Of a stretch of DNA of 64,000 bases, positions 25,562 through 34,533 are shown piece by piece. This DNA comes from JAZKIX01 sp040384645 (lineage in GTDB: Bacteria > Pseudomonadota > Gammaproteobacteria > Burkholderiales > Burkholderiaceae_D), in contig JAZKIX010000115.1 of NCBI GenBank assembly GCA_040384645.1, forward strand, positions 1-64,000. The letters are read 5' to 3'. Within the stretch, counting starts at the first letter, position 1, and each line of letters begins with the position of its first letter. A program made the position numbers and the translations under genes. The notes under the pieces are model-generated. The model did not search any database, was not told where the DNA came from, and saw only the letters and a program-made list of their open reading frames with translations.

Positions 25562-28528
25562 ATGACGGTTTTATCAAAGCAATTCGGACTTGGCGCGCGC
25601 ATCGTGCCATCGCGTTTATTGGCGTTGTGCTGTGGCTTGATCATTGCGACCAGTGCCGGTAGCGCAGCGGCGAGTGCGCCAACTGCGGGTCGTATGGTGC
25701 CGGTTTTGCAATTGTTGCTGGACGATAACTACCAAAACACCAAAGACAACATCCCGGTCCGGCGCGATCACCCCAGGACCTATATCACGGCGCCAGATCT
25801 CGCTAAGCAAGTCAAATCCTGCTATGGGCCGAGCGCGAAACTATTGTGCAAAAACATTTTTCAAACCGGTGTAATAAATGTCGTTTCAACTGCCATCAGC
25901 GGCGGAAAATATCTTGGCCTGCCTGAATACCTGATGTATCTGGCCACCGGCGACGAGGCCTACAATCAGCGCGCCGAAATTGCGGTGAAGGCCGATATCG
26001 ATGCGGCGCTGCTGACGGCGGGCGGTGGTTTTCATCCGATCAGCGAAAACGATCTGCTGGCGATCGACATTTACTGGCCGCGACTGTCACGCGAATACAA
26101 GCTGAAATTCCTCGAGGCGATTCAAAAAAATAACTATTTTTATTCAGGTTCGCACGTGGCCAATCGCGCGTCCACCTTCGGCTATCACGACGCTTATTCG
26201 CGCCACGATCAACTGGCCGCCGCCCTGATCGCGTGGGACGACCCGATCTTGAGCGATAGCGAGGTGTTGGCCAATCCGCAGAAATACCGTCAATGGGACT
26301 TGCAGGATTTTATCTATGCCTCGCATCGGCAAGCCTCGCCCGGGGGCAAGTGGGTCACCTTGGAAAATTACCTGGCTGGCGACCCCACTTTCAATCCTGC
26401 CTTGCCGGGCACCAAAGGCGGTCTTTACGACAATTTTGGCTATGACAATTCTGAAGAATCCAATTCGGTGATGATCAACATGCTGTTAAAACACGGCACC
26501 GGGCGCGATTACCATTTGAATAACCTGCGCGACCGTAACAAGGGCGTGTTTTGGCAAAGCATGCGGATTCCGCACAACGGCTGGATGAGCAATTTGTGGA
26601 ATACGCAATCGTCCCAAACCGTGTCGACGATGGGGCGCTCGCCCGAGCTAAGCCATATGTATCGGGATGGGCGCTTGAAATATTTTGCCAAGGAATTGCT
26701 TGAAGGCGCCGACTACAATATTCCCAAAATTTCTGCGATCCTGTATTACGACTTCAACGATGAAGTCGCCATCAAAGGGCCGCAAGACTTGCCACTGTCG
26801 ACCTATTTCAGCGGTGGCGGCATCGTCGCTTCACGCGCCAACTGGAGCGATAGCGCTGCCTTTGGCACCTTTATATCGGGCGAACATGTGTCGCGCCGTT
26901 ATAGCGATATCAATACCTTCAGCCTCGATCGCAAGAGCACGATTACCGGGGTGGCCGGGGCGCGCTATCGCAATAGCCTGTTCAATGGCTTGCATCATGA
27001 TGTGTACACCCATTTGTCGAATTCAAAAAACACCTTGAAAGTATGCGACCCGAACGAGACCGTCGATTTCAGCAATACCGGCGTGCCGCTGGCGGTTGGT
27101 GCCGGTAAGAAAATCCATGCCGATGCCAATTTTTGCGGGCAAATCCCCAGCGGCTACACGCTAACTGCGACCGACAACACGCAAACCGGCAGTAAAAAAG
27201 AACTAGAAATTGGCGATATCCAAAACATGGGCGACATTACCCGTTTTGAGCATGTCAACGGCCAATACGCTTACGCGCTGGGCAATGGCCGCTTTAATTA
27301 CAGCGGCAAGGTGAAAAACTACGAGCGCGCCTTTGTGCATCTGTTTCCCGATACCTTTGTGACCTTTGACCGTGTCGAGACCAGCGACCCCAATTTCAAG
27401 ACATCGATCCTGATCCATACCCACGATGCGCTGAATGCGACGCGTGCGCCGGATGCCACGGGCGAGGGATTGAAGCAATGGAATAATCAAAACGAATTGA
27501 TTTTCGATAACGGTATCGACAAGGCAGTATTCCAGACCTTATTGCCCAAGGCGAGATCGAGCAAAGTGCGCGGCGGCACCAGCTATATCAGTAAAAATGC
27601 TGTCTTGAACACGGGTGTGCCGCTGGCGATTGGCCATAATTTTGCCACCCCGCGTTACCTGGAATTAAGCGCCTATGACCCAGCCAATTTCACCACCTTG
27701 AGCGGCACCACGCTGACCATTATCGGCAACAGCACGGCGCAGGATAACGACACCGAAGTGGTCACTTTTACCGGCACCGCGAAAGAGCAATACGTACNNN
27801 NNNNNNNCTCTGAGCGGGACGAGGTCTGGCCAGCCGATCTGTGGAAAGGCTGGGTCGCGCAAAAGGGTGCCAGCGCTTACACCGTGATCACCGGCAACGA
27901 CAAGAACACATTGACGGGCGATTTCACTGGCTCGACTTATTGGCAATTCAAAATATTTAAATTCCATGCCAACAGTACAAAGAAATGGAAAACCATCCAA
28001 TCGGTTACCAGCAATAAGACGCTCAATGGGTTCGATCTGAGTTTTTCCAGCTTCTTTGATCTGGAAAATGTGGGCGGCGAGGTATTTACCTTCATGCCCA
28101 ATACCGATGCCATCAAGGACTTTTACCGGCGCACCATGTATACGGTCGACAACGTCAATGTCGGTACCCATACGCTGGAGGTTTTCGACAATGCCCTTGC
28201 CACCAAACACCAGTTCTTGAATGTGATCCGGCTGGGCGACAGCGGTACCACGCTGCCATCGTCCATCGCCACCGAAGGCGGGGCCTTTAGTGGCACGGTG
28301 GTCAATGGTGTGCAGATTTTATTTGCTAACGAGGGCATGTTTACCACCGGTTCCGCCACCATCGACATGCACGGTCAAAATCCGGTTACCACGCTGCTGT
28401 TCGACCTGAGCCCCAATGCAAAATATTACGTCAAGGGCTTGACCGGGCAGTTGCTCATTTCCAGCAGCAATAATGGCGGCGCCCAGTTGACCGCGTCGGC
28501 CAATGGGGTGATTCGATATACGCACTGA
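25562..28528 (+). CDS. large secreted heparinase II/III-like protein, possible polysaccharide lyase
   Basis: 988 residues, including four unknown codons at a 10-N gap that stays in frame. A signal peptide spans residues 1-38 (cleavage near AAASA). The N-terminal half looks like an alpha/alpha toroid (repeated Trp/Tyr-rich helices, YDNFGYDNSEESNSVMINML). A central beta region contains SRRYSDINTFSLDRKSTITG, reminiscent of the heparinase II/III-type H.D.n.F motif, but with Tyr/Ser where His is usual. The C-terminal 350 residues are beta-rich, resembling a lyase beta-sandwich. It stands alone without a degradation operon. The lyase assignment is tentative. Confidence 0.6.
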   Translation: MTVLSKQFGLGARIVPSRLLALCCGLIIATSAGSAAASAPTAGRMVPVLQLLLDDNYQNTKDNIPVRRDHPRTYITAPDLAKQVKSCYGPSAKLLCKNIFQTGVINVVSTAISGGKYLGLPEYLMYLATGDEAYNQRAEIAVKADIDAALLTAGGGFHPISENDLLAIDIYWPRLSREYKLKFLEAIQKNNYFYSGSHVANRASTFGYHDAYSRHDQLAAALIAWDDPILSDSEVLANPQKYRQWDLQDFIYASHRQASPGGKWVTLENYLAGDPTFNPALPGTKGGLYDNFGYDNSEESNSVMINMLLKHGTGRDYHLNNLRDRNKGVFWQSMRIPHNGWMSNLWNTQSSQTVSTMGRSPELSHMYRDGRLKYFAKELLEGADYNIPKISAILYYDFNDEVAIKGPQDLPLSTYFSGGGIVASRANWSDSAAFGTFISGEHVSRRYSDINTFSLDRKSTITGVAGARYRNSLFNGLHHDVYTHLSNSKNTLKVCDPNETVDFSNTGVPLAVGAGKKIHADANFCGQIPSGYTLTATDNTQTGSKKELEIGDIQNMGDITRFEHVNGQYAYALGNGRFNYSGKVKNYERAFVHLFPDTFVTFDRVETSDPNFKTSILIHTHDALNATRAPDATGEGLKQWNNQNELIFDNGIDKAVFQTLLPKARSSKVRGGTSYISKNAVLNTGVPLAIGHNFATPRYLELSAYDPANFTTLSGTTLTIIGNSTAQDNDTEVVTFTGTAKEQYVXXXXSERDEVWPADLWKGWVAQKGASAYTVITGNDKNTLTGDFTGSTYWQFKIFKFHANSTKKWKTIQSVTSNKTLNGFDLSFSSFFDLENVGGEVFTFMPNTDAIKDFYRRTMYTVDNVNVGTHTLEVFDNALATKHQFLNVIRLGDSGTTLPSSIATEGGAFSGTVVNGVQILFANEGMFTTGSATIDMHGQNPVTTLLFDLSPNAKYYVKGLTGQLLISSSNNGGAQLTASANGVIRYTH
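27798..27807. other. assembly gap (10 N) inside the heparinase-like gene
   Basis: The frame happens to continue across ten N, so the true size could be any length congruent with it. Sequence on either side is coding. Confidence 0.85.
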
Positions 28529-28545
28529 GGATGGGGTTAAAAGTG

Positions 28546-29166
28546 CTAGCCCAGCAAGCCGTGCCCGGCCAGCACGTCTTGCACCAGTTCTAGCCGTAGC
28601 AGCGGATTGTCCAGCGCCAGCAAACGCAGTTTTTCCTCTTGCTCCATCGGCAGCAATTCGCACCAGCGGTTAGCGACCCAGCCGCAGTCGTCGAGCTGAT
28701 ACGGCTGCGTGATCGGCATGTTTTTGCTGACGCTATCCTGGCTTTGCAAGGATGCGATCACGTTGCGCAAGGCGTCGGTGGTGTCTTGCAATTCTTCCGG
28801 GACCACAATGCTGCGATCCGCATCCAAGAATTGCACTTGCGCCAACCACAAACCATGTTTGAGCTGTTCGCTCGATTCGATCTGGAAGCGCGTCTCGCCG
28901 TTGCACTTGATGCGTAGCAAGCCGGCCATAGGTGCTTCCGATTCGACGATCTTGGCGGTAGTGCCGATGGCAGCGAAAGTTTCTTTGCCTTCCGGCGTGC
29001 GCACTTCGTTGCCGGCGGTCAGCGCGACCACGCCGAACGGTGTATTGCTGGCGATACAGTGCTTGATCAAGCCCAGATAACGCACTTCAAAAATCTGCAA
29101 GGACAGTACACCATCCGGGAAAAGTACTGTGTTTAAAGGGAAGAGGGGGAGCGGGGTCGAGGTCAT
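28546..29166 (-). CDS. Lon substrate-binding (LON) domain protein
   Basis: 206 residues matching the stand-alone N-terminal domain of Lon protease: PLFPLNTVLFPDGVLSLQIFEVRYLGLIKHC at the start, then FGVVAL and GLLRIKCNGETRFQIES. It lacks the AAA+ and protease domains. Its role is unknown; such proteins are conserved across proteobacteria. It converges with the heparinase-like gene (17 bp apart). Confidence 0.9.
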   Translation of the reverse strand: MTSTPLPLFPLNTVLFPDGVLSLQIFEVRYLGLIKHCIASNTPFGVVALTAGNEVRTPEGKETFAAIGTTAKIVESEAPMAGLLRIKCNGETRFQIESSEQLKHGLWLAQVQFLDADRSIVVPEELQDTTDALRNVIASLQSQDSVSKNMPITQPYQLDDCGWVANRWCELLPMEQEEKLRLLALDNPLLRLELVQDVLAGHGLLG

Positions 29167-29283
29167 ATCTCATGATGACATGAAGCGATGTTTGCTTAAA
29201 AGAAAATCCTGCACAGTGCGTATTTTTGGCGACAAGCGGCTTGCAATATGTACTACAGCCGCGCTATAGCTGTTTATAGCTTT

Positions 29284-29370
29284 AAATAATACACGGTGGT
29301 GTATGTAAACCGAGCCGCAAAAAACATGCGGGTAACGGTGTTTTTCACAAAATAGCGGGGGAGTATGGTG
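29284..29370 (+). repeat. dispersed element, copy 4 (3' box reverse-complemented)
   Basis: Perfect 5' hairpin ATACAC-N4-GTGTAT. ATACA is at 29289 and GCGGG at 29328 (spacing 39). Instead of ATACCCCC the 3' box reads GGGGGAGTAT (29357-29366). A further 9-bp inverted repeat AAATAGCGG / CCGCTATTT overlaps this end. It lies 118 bp upstream of the LON-domain gene and just past the stop of the next gene. Confidence 0.75.
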
Positions 29371-29394
29371 TAAAAGCCGCTATTTACACCAGTT

Positions 29395-30783
29395 TCAAGC
29401 AATTGTAGGAAAGGCATGATCGACTGCCATCCTCAGCATGGTTGGGGTGATGTAGGAACGATGCACGCGGTCGATTGCGCCCATATAAAACTGGCCGAAC
29501 AGGTTTTTGCAGTGGACCCGGGTGCCCAGGGTGAACTCGACCCGTTGCGGGTTGATGATATGAACCCCGACGCAGGAGCGAAATTGCAGGTGTTTGTCGT
29601 TCGCGCCCAAAATCACCTGGGCGCGCGCATTATCCGGGCTGGTCGCTTGATCCAGTACCGGATAACGGTTGGCGAATAACTGTTCGCTCTTGGGCGAGAG
29701 TAGCGACGACACCGGGCAACCCAGCGGTGAGGTGCGCAAACCCAGTGGACGCACCAGGGTATTGCGCAAGGCCATCATGCGCGACACGCCGCTGGGCGGA
29801 TTGCGTAAAAACCCTTCCAGCAAGGCGGCAAGGTATTCCGGCGCCTGTTCGGGATCGAAGCTTTGGCCCTGCAAAATCAAGCAAAAAGTATCTTCATGGT
29901 GCAGCCGCCGCTCGTTCATTTGCGTTAGCAACAAGGAGCCGGCCGGCGTGGCCGGCAAGGCCACCACAGCATGGCCATTGCCGTTATCGGAAAAAAATCC
30001 ACCAGCCCGGCGCCAAGCGCCCCAAGCACCGCGCAAGATGCCGGCGCTGCCGCGCGCGCTATCGCATAAGACCCGCTGCAAGGTACCCGGCGGCGCATCG
30101 AGCGACAGGGCAATGGTGGGAATGTGTGCTTGCTGGAACGATGCCGCTTGCAATAAGGCATGTACGCTCGGCGCCAATAGCTCGGTCAGGGATGGGATGC
30201 TGGCTTGATTCGCAAGTACTTGCTGGCGCAGTTCTTCCGGCAGCGCGCCGCCGAGCTCATTGGTGTGGCACGACAGTGCAAAAAAAGCCGGATGCCGCAT
30301 ATTGCCCGACAACGGCGCGAACTGGTGCCAGGTTTCGCCGCCGAAGCGCACGGTAAACAGGCAGTCGGGCGGGATGTTGATGTATTGCAGCGCGCTGATA
30401 AAGCTGTGCGGGTCTTGCGCAATCTGCGCATCGGACGCGCTGGAAAAGCGCAGTTGCGCGCCGCCGCTGCCCGATATCGCGGTGAAGATGCGATGCCCGG
30501 CATGGCGATGAAAGGGATGGCCTTTCGGCCCTACCGCGAAGGAATAAAGCGAAGTCGCGTCGCCCTTGGCAAAATCGGTGCCGCCCAGTTTGGCCGACGG
30601 TTCGTCTAGTTCATCGACGAAATCTTCATGTGCTTTTTGCCGCGCCAAGACGCTGGCAAATAAATGATTGCCGGAGCCATGACCGAGCTGCGCGATCAGC
30701 GATACCTCCACCGGCAAGCCGCCAGAGTGGGAACGAATCTGCGCCGAGGGAAACGCTTCGACCACTTTTTTCAGAACCAACAT
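29395..30783 (-). CDS. unknown two-part protein: cupin-like N-terminus, DUF2867-like C-terminus
   Basis: 462 residues, no signal peptide. Residues about 85-165 resemble a cupin beta-barrel (GHPFHRHAGHRIFTAISGSG, then FGGETWHQFAPLSG, His-rich). Residues about 320-462 contain MMALRNTLVRPLGLRTS, HLQFRSCVGVH, FTLGTRVHCKNLFGQFYM and IDRVHRSYITPTMLRMAVDH, which resemble the DUF2867 pattern. The fusion is unusual and its function is unknown. It is bracketed on both sides by variant copies of the dispersed element, and both intergenic distances suggest it is transcribed alone. Confidence 0.75.
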   Translation of the reverse strand: MLVLKKVVEAFPSAQIRSHSGGLPVEVSLIAQLGHGSGNHLFASVLARQKAHEDFVDELDEPSAKLGGTDFAKGDATSLYSFAVGPKGHPFHRHAGHRIFTAISGSGGAQLRFSSASDAQIAQDPHSFISALQYINIPPDCLFTVRFGGETWHQFAPLSGNMRHPAFFALSCHTNELGGALPEELRQQVLANQASIPSLTELLAPSVHALLQAASFQQAHIPTIALSLDAPPGTLQRVLCDSARGSAGILRGAWGAWRRAGGFFSDNGNGHAVVALPATPAGSLLLTQMNERRLHHEDTFCLILQGQSFDPEQAPEYLAALLEGFLRNPPSGVSRMMALRNTLVRPLGLRTSPLGCPVSSLLSPKSEQLFANRYPVLDQATSPDNARAQVILGANDKHLQFRSCVGVHIINPQRVEFTLGTRVHCKNLFGQFYMGAIDRVHRSYITPTMLRMAVDHAFPTIA

Positions 30784-30873
30784 GGTGCGCCTTCGCGATA
30801 GTACAAAATTTTGCCGTCAAACAGCGCTACGGATTCGCCTCGGTAATGGGCATTAAAAAACCGTCTTTGCGAT

Positions 30874-30960
30874 AAATTATACTGCGTGGTGTATTTTTAA
30901 AACCCCTTATAAATCATGCGGGAGAGCAGTGGTTTAGCGTAAATGATAGGGGAGTATCGC
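30874..30960 (+). repeat. dispersed element, copy 5 (3' box reverse-complemented)
   Basis: The hairpin ATAC/GTAT is extended by flanking A/T pairs. ATACT is at 30879 and GCGGG at 30918 (spacing 39). The 3' box is GATAGGGGAGTAT (30945-30957) instead of ATACCCCC. It lies 91 bp upstream of the cupin/DUF2867-like gene start, between two minus-strand genes. Confidence 0.75.
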
Positions 30961-30997
30961 TAGTTTTGTCCTTAGTAGCGGTAGCCAGTGCGTTGGA

Positions 30998-32035
30998 CTA
31001 CACCGCACGCGGTTTGGCGCGATTCGCACGCCACACGCCAGGCGTAGTGCCGGCCCAGCGCTTGAAAGCCCGCGTGAACGAGGTTTGTTCGGCATAACCG
31101 AGGCGGTTGGCGATATCGACCAGTTCGACGCTTGGGTCGCATAGCAAATGTGCTGATTCGTCGCGCCGGAAGCTTTCCAGCACCTCGGAAAAACTGCGCC
31201 CGATCTCGCGCAAGCGGCGTTGCAAGGTGCGTTCTGAAATCCCCATCAGCACTGCCATCCGGCCTAAATCGGCTGGCCCTTGCGCCAATGCGCCGCGCAA
31301 ACGCATGCGCAGGGCTTGCTCGATGCTGGCGTATTGGGCATGCTGGTCCAGTTCCAGCTGATCGGCCAAGCGCTTCAAGGTGGCGTGCAAAAACGGGTCA
31401 GCCTTGGGATTGTCGCGCTGCCAGCAAGCATGGTCGATCACGATTTCGGCGCAGGGAAAATCGTATTCCAGCGCAGCGCCCCACAAGCGTTCACGCACTG
31501 GGTCTTCGGCCGGTTTGGATATCGGCAAGCCGACGCGCAGCAGATGTATATCGTCGCCACCGAGGGCGCTGAGAGTACGCACGCGGCTGGCAAATACCGC
31601 CAGGGTAAATTCCAGCACCTGCACCGGCGTCCCCTGTTCACCACGCACCCGCAGCGCATGATTGCCATCGGCCAGTATTTCGTACTCGATCCAGATGTCG
31701 TTGGTGACCATCGAAAAATGCAATTGCACAGATTCACTCATACCCGCCACTGTGCTGGCGCTGCCGGCCAGATAATCGAGCGCGCCGAAAGCGCCGAACG
31801 GAATCGCCATCGCCATCGCCGTCGGCAGGCCGGGCATGCCATACGCTGTTTCTGCTGCGGACCACATATTGAGATAGGTTTGCAGCGGCACCAATGCATC
31901 CGGTGCTGCTGGCAGCGGACCGACCTGGGCCGCGATGCGCTGCATGTCGAGTCCAAGCGTGGCCAAGCCCTGCATCTGGAGTTGCAAGGTCATTACCGGC
32001 AACAGTACCGGCATTAAATTTGAGGATGCAGTCAT
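30998..32035 (-). CDS. AraC-family transcriptional regulator
   Basis: 345 residues with the arabinose-binding-like N-terminal domain typical of OruR/ArgR-type AraC regulators and a C-terminal pair of helix-turn-helices (MGISERTLQRRLREIGRSFSEVLESFR; LVDIANRLGYAEQTSFTRAFKRWAGTTPG). It is divergent from the nitroreductase-like gene at 32385, which is a likely target. The effector is unknown. Confidence 0.92.
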   Translation of the reverse strand: MTASSNLMPVLLPVMTLQLQMQGLATLGLDMQRIAAQVGPLPAAPDALVPLQTYLNMWSAAETAYGMPGLPTAMAMAIPFGAFGALDYLAGSASTVAGMSESVQLHFSMVTNDIWIEYEILADGNHALRVRGEQGTPVQVLEFTLAVFASRVRTLSALGGDDIHLLRVGLPISKPAEDPVRERLWGAALEYDFPCAEIVIDHACWQRDNPKADPFLHATLKRLADQLELDQHAQYASIEQALRMRLRGALAQGPADLGRMAVLMGISERTLQRRLREIGRSFSEVLESFRRDESAHLLCDPSVELVDIANRLGYAEQTSFTRAFKRWAGTTPGVWRANRAKPRAV

Positions 32036-32384
32036 GGCGCGAAATGTTCAAACATTGGCGCCTCTTGGCAAGAGTCGGCGCGGGGGATTGCTTAACATGG
32101 GTCTCACAAGTGGCATTGAAACCCACTCTATGACAGGCAGCTGGATCGGGTTGAAGACAATTTTCGAGCGATTGTAAAGCATGGCACAGGTGTATTGCCT
32201 GCTATTTGCCCGCAATAAACAGCAGTCGAAATTTATTCTCCACTGTCAGTGCCGCTGATATCGACGCTGATATCTATTTACCTGTTGTTAACACGATGGT
32301 CCGTTGCTTGACCAAATTATTTTACCCGCGCCCTAGCGACTGCAAGCTGACAGTCAAAAGGGTTTCACCATATCAAGGAATGCT
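32036..32384. promoter_or_regulatory. divergent AraC / nitroreductase control region with tandem 12-mers
   Basis: 349 bp without a gene. At 32253-32276 two direct 12-bp repeats occur (CGCTGATATCGA then CGCTGATATCTA), 109 bp before the nitroreductase start. Direct repeats of this size and spacing are a common operator form for AraC-family proteins, so this is a candidate site for the divergent regulator. Confidence 0.4.
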
Positions 32385-33521
32385 ATGCAAAGAAGAAAAT
32401 TTATGATGGTGCTGGCCGCTGGCGGCGCAACCATCGCCTTATCTGCATGTGACACCATGCCCACTAGCGCGGTAGCGCCTTGGCTAGGCCCCGATGGCAG
32501 CGAAACCGACCCACGGCTGCGCGCCCTGTCCTGGGCCATGTTGGCACCCAATCCGCATAATCTACAGTCATGGCAAGCCGATATTCGCGAGCCGGACTTG
32601 ATCAAGCTGTATGTCGATCAGGCTCGTTTATTGCCAGAGACCGATCCGCCGCACCGGCAAATCTTGATCGGTTGCGGCGCTTTTCTGGAACTGCTGCGCA
32701 TCGCTGCCAGCCATGATGGCTGGGATGCTGTCATCAAGCTCATGCCGCAAGGTGACTATGGCGTTGCAGGCGTCGATGCCCGCGCGTTCGCAGAAGTACG
32801 TTTTGTACGCAATGCGCAACTGGTAGCCGATCCCTTATTCCTGGCAGTGCGCAATCGACGTACCAACCGCTTGCCGTACGAAGCCAAGGTGCCCGATGAA
32901 GGCGTTTTGGCAGCCCTGACGGCGGCTGCTGCACGCCCCGGTATTTCGTTGATGTCAAGCAATTCTGCGGCTCAGGTGGCGCGCATTCGCGAGATTGCGA
33001 TAGCGGGATACCGGGCTGAATTTACCAATCCGGCAACCTGGGGCGAGAGTGCAGATGTGGTGCGTCTGGGTAGCGATGCCGTCGCGGCAGAACCCTCTGG
33101 CATCGCCGTACTCGGCACCAAGGTCTGGTTCGCGCGCAAACTCGGTTTCCTCAGTCAGGAATCGATGCGCAAGACCGATGGCCTTGGCGTGCAATCGGCG
33201 ATTGACAGCTCTGTCGAGGCGGCCAATAACACCCATGCCTGGATCTGGCTGGTCAGCGCCGATAATTCAAGACAGGCGCAGATTGAAACCGGGCGCGCTT
33301 ATATGCGGATAGACCTGACGGCGACTACGTTGGGTGTGGCGATCCATCCCAATTCTCAAGTGTTGCAGGAATTCCCGCTGATGGCGGCGTTGTATCAATC
33401 GTTCCATCGTGAAGTTGGCGTGGCCGAACCGGCGCGGGTGCAGATGCTGTCGCGCATCGGCTATGCGCCGCCGCCTGGGCCGGCGGCGCGGCGGCCGGTG
33501 CAGCGGATTTTGCGTGCTTGA
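32385..33521 (+). CDS. Acg-type nitroreductase-family lipoprotein (possible Tat substrate)
   Basis: 378 residues. The N-terminus has RRKFMM followed by a hydrophobic stretch and lipobox LSAC (Cys22), suggesting a Tat-exported, lipid-anchored protein. The body resembles the Acg-like FMN-binding nitroreductase fold: LAPNPHNLQSWQADI near the N-terminus, AVRNRRTNRLPYEAKVP in the middle and HPNSQVLQEFPLM near the C-terminus. Related proteins carry flavin and either reduce substrates or sequester FMN. Divergence from an AraC regulator suggests inducible expression. Confidence 0.8.
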   Translation: MQRRKFMMVLAAGGATIALSACDTMPTSAVAPWLGPDGSETDPRLRALSWAMLAPNPHNLQSWQADIREPDLIKLYVDQARLLPETDPPHRQILIGCGAFLELLRIAASHDGWDAVIKLMPQGDYGVAGVDARAFAEVRFVRNAQLVADPLFLAVRNRRTNRLPYEAKVPDEGVLAALTAAAARPGISLMSSNSAAQVARIREIAIAGYRAEFTNPATWGESADVVRLGSDAVAAEPSGIAVLGTKVWFARKLGFLSQESMRKTDGLGVQSAIDSSVEAANNTHAWIWLVSADNSRQAQIETGRAYMRIDLTATTLGVAIHPNSQVLQEFPLMAALYQSFHREVGVAEPARVQMLSRIGYAPPPGPAARRPVQRILRA

Positions 33522-33578
33522 TTGGATGTACGTCAGTTGCAGGTCAGACTTCAGCCCGACATGTTCGCAAAACATTAC

Positions 33579-34385
33579 TTACTGATCCAGCATCCACGCT
33601 TTCAGGCCGGTGACCCACGATTTCGCCGGCAGTTTCAGCGTTTTCTTGATCTCGGCCGCGCGCTCGAACAGGAGGCTGAAATCGAGTACCGGCACGGTCT
33701 TGAAGGCAATGGCAATGACGTTGGCGTCATGCACTTCGGGTAGCCAGACCACGGCGTCGAATACCAGTTCCATTTCTTGCAAGTTTTTGGAATAGTTGGG
33801 AAAGTCGCCGAACAGATTGGTCGTCATCATGCCATCCGGTCTCAGGCAATCGAAACAGGCTTGGTAAAACTCTGCGGTATCGAGTACCGGCCCGCGTGCA
33901 TCGGCGTCATACAGGTCGACTTGCAAGATGTCGACGGTGCCGTGATTGGCCAGGTCAAGGACGAAGTCGAGCGCGTTCATTTCAATTACCTTGAGGCGGG
34001 CATCGTTGGGCGGCAAGGCGAATTCTGTCTGGCAGATGGCGATCACGGCCGGATTCAATTCGACCGCAGTCACGCGTGCAGCAGGAAATTGCCGGTAGCA
34101 AAACTTGGTCAGCGCCGCTGTACCCAAGCCCAACTGCACGATGTGCTGCGGCGCGCGCTGGAATAGGGTCCACATCATCATCATCTGGACATAAGTCAAT
34201 TCAATCGCATCGGGATTGGCCAGCCGCATCGCCCCCTGCACCCAGGGCGTGCCCAAATGCATAAAACGCACGCCCTTGTCTTCGGTGATGGTAGCGGGCG
34301 GCAAGCGTGGCGCATCTGCAATCGGCTTCAGCTTGGAAGGACGCGAGGACTCTTGTTGTTCGATGGATTTGCGTTTGATCAGCAT
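33579..34385 (-). CDS. spermidine synthase-like methyltransferase-fold protein
   Basis: 268 residues. It has a Rossmann SAM-type core: IVQLGLGTAALTKFCYRQFP (glycine motif I), ARVTAVELNPAVIAIC (acidic end of strand 2), VIEMNALDFVLD and VDILQVDLYDADARGPVLDT. The layout follows polyamine aminopropyltransferases, but the N-terminal lid domain is short. Many such proteins in Burkholderiales are of unknown substrate. It is divergent from rpiA. Confidence 0.82.
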   Translation of the reverse strand: MLIKRKSIEQQESSRPSKLKPIADAPRLPPATITEDKGVRFMHLGTPWVQGAMRLANPDAIELTYVQMMMMWTLFQRAPQHIVQLGLGTAALTKFCYRQFPAARVTAVELNPAVIAICQTEFALPPNDARLKVIEMNALDFVLDLANHGTVDILQVDLYDADARGPVLDTAEFYQACFDCLRPDGMMTTNLFGDFPNYSKNLQEMELVFDAVVWLPEVHDANVIAIAFKTVPVLDFSLLFERAAEIKKTLKLPAKSWVTGLKAWMLDQ

Positions 34386-34438
34386 GGTTTTATGAGAGAA
34401 AATTTGCGCCGCAGCGTCAAGTCGCTAGTGTGCCTTCT

Positions 34439-34480
34439 CGCCGTGCAATTGGGTGGATTTGTGAGGCATTTTGCACGGCG
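34439..34480. repeat. 10-bp perfect inverted repeat upstream of rpiA
   Basis: CGCCGTGCAA (34439-34448) and TTGCACGGCG (34471-34480) are separated by 22 nt, ending 53 bp before the rpiA start. There is no T-tract. It may be an operator or a leader structure. Confidence 0.4.
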
Positions 34481-34533
34481 CGGCATGGCGATCCGCTAAA
34501 ATGCCGCCATCCTTACTCTTCAAGAATACTGCC

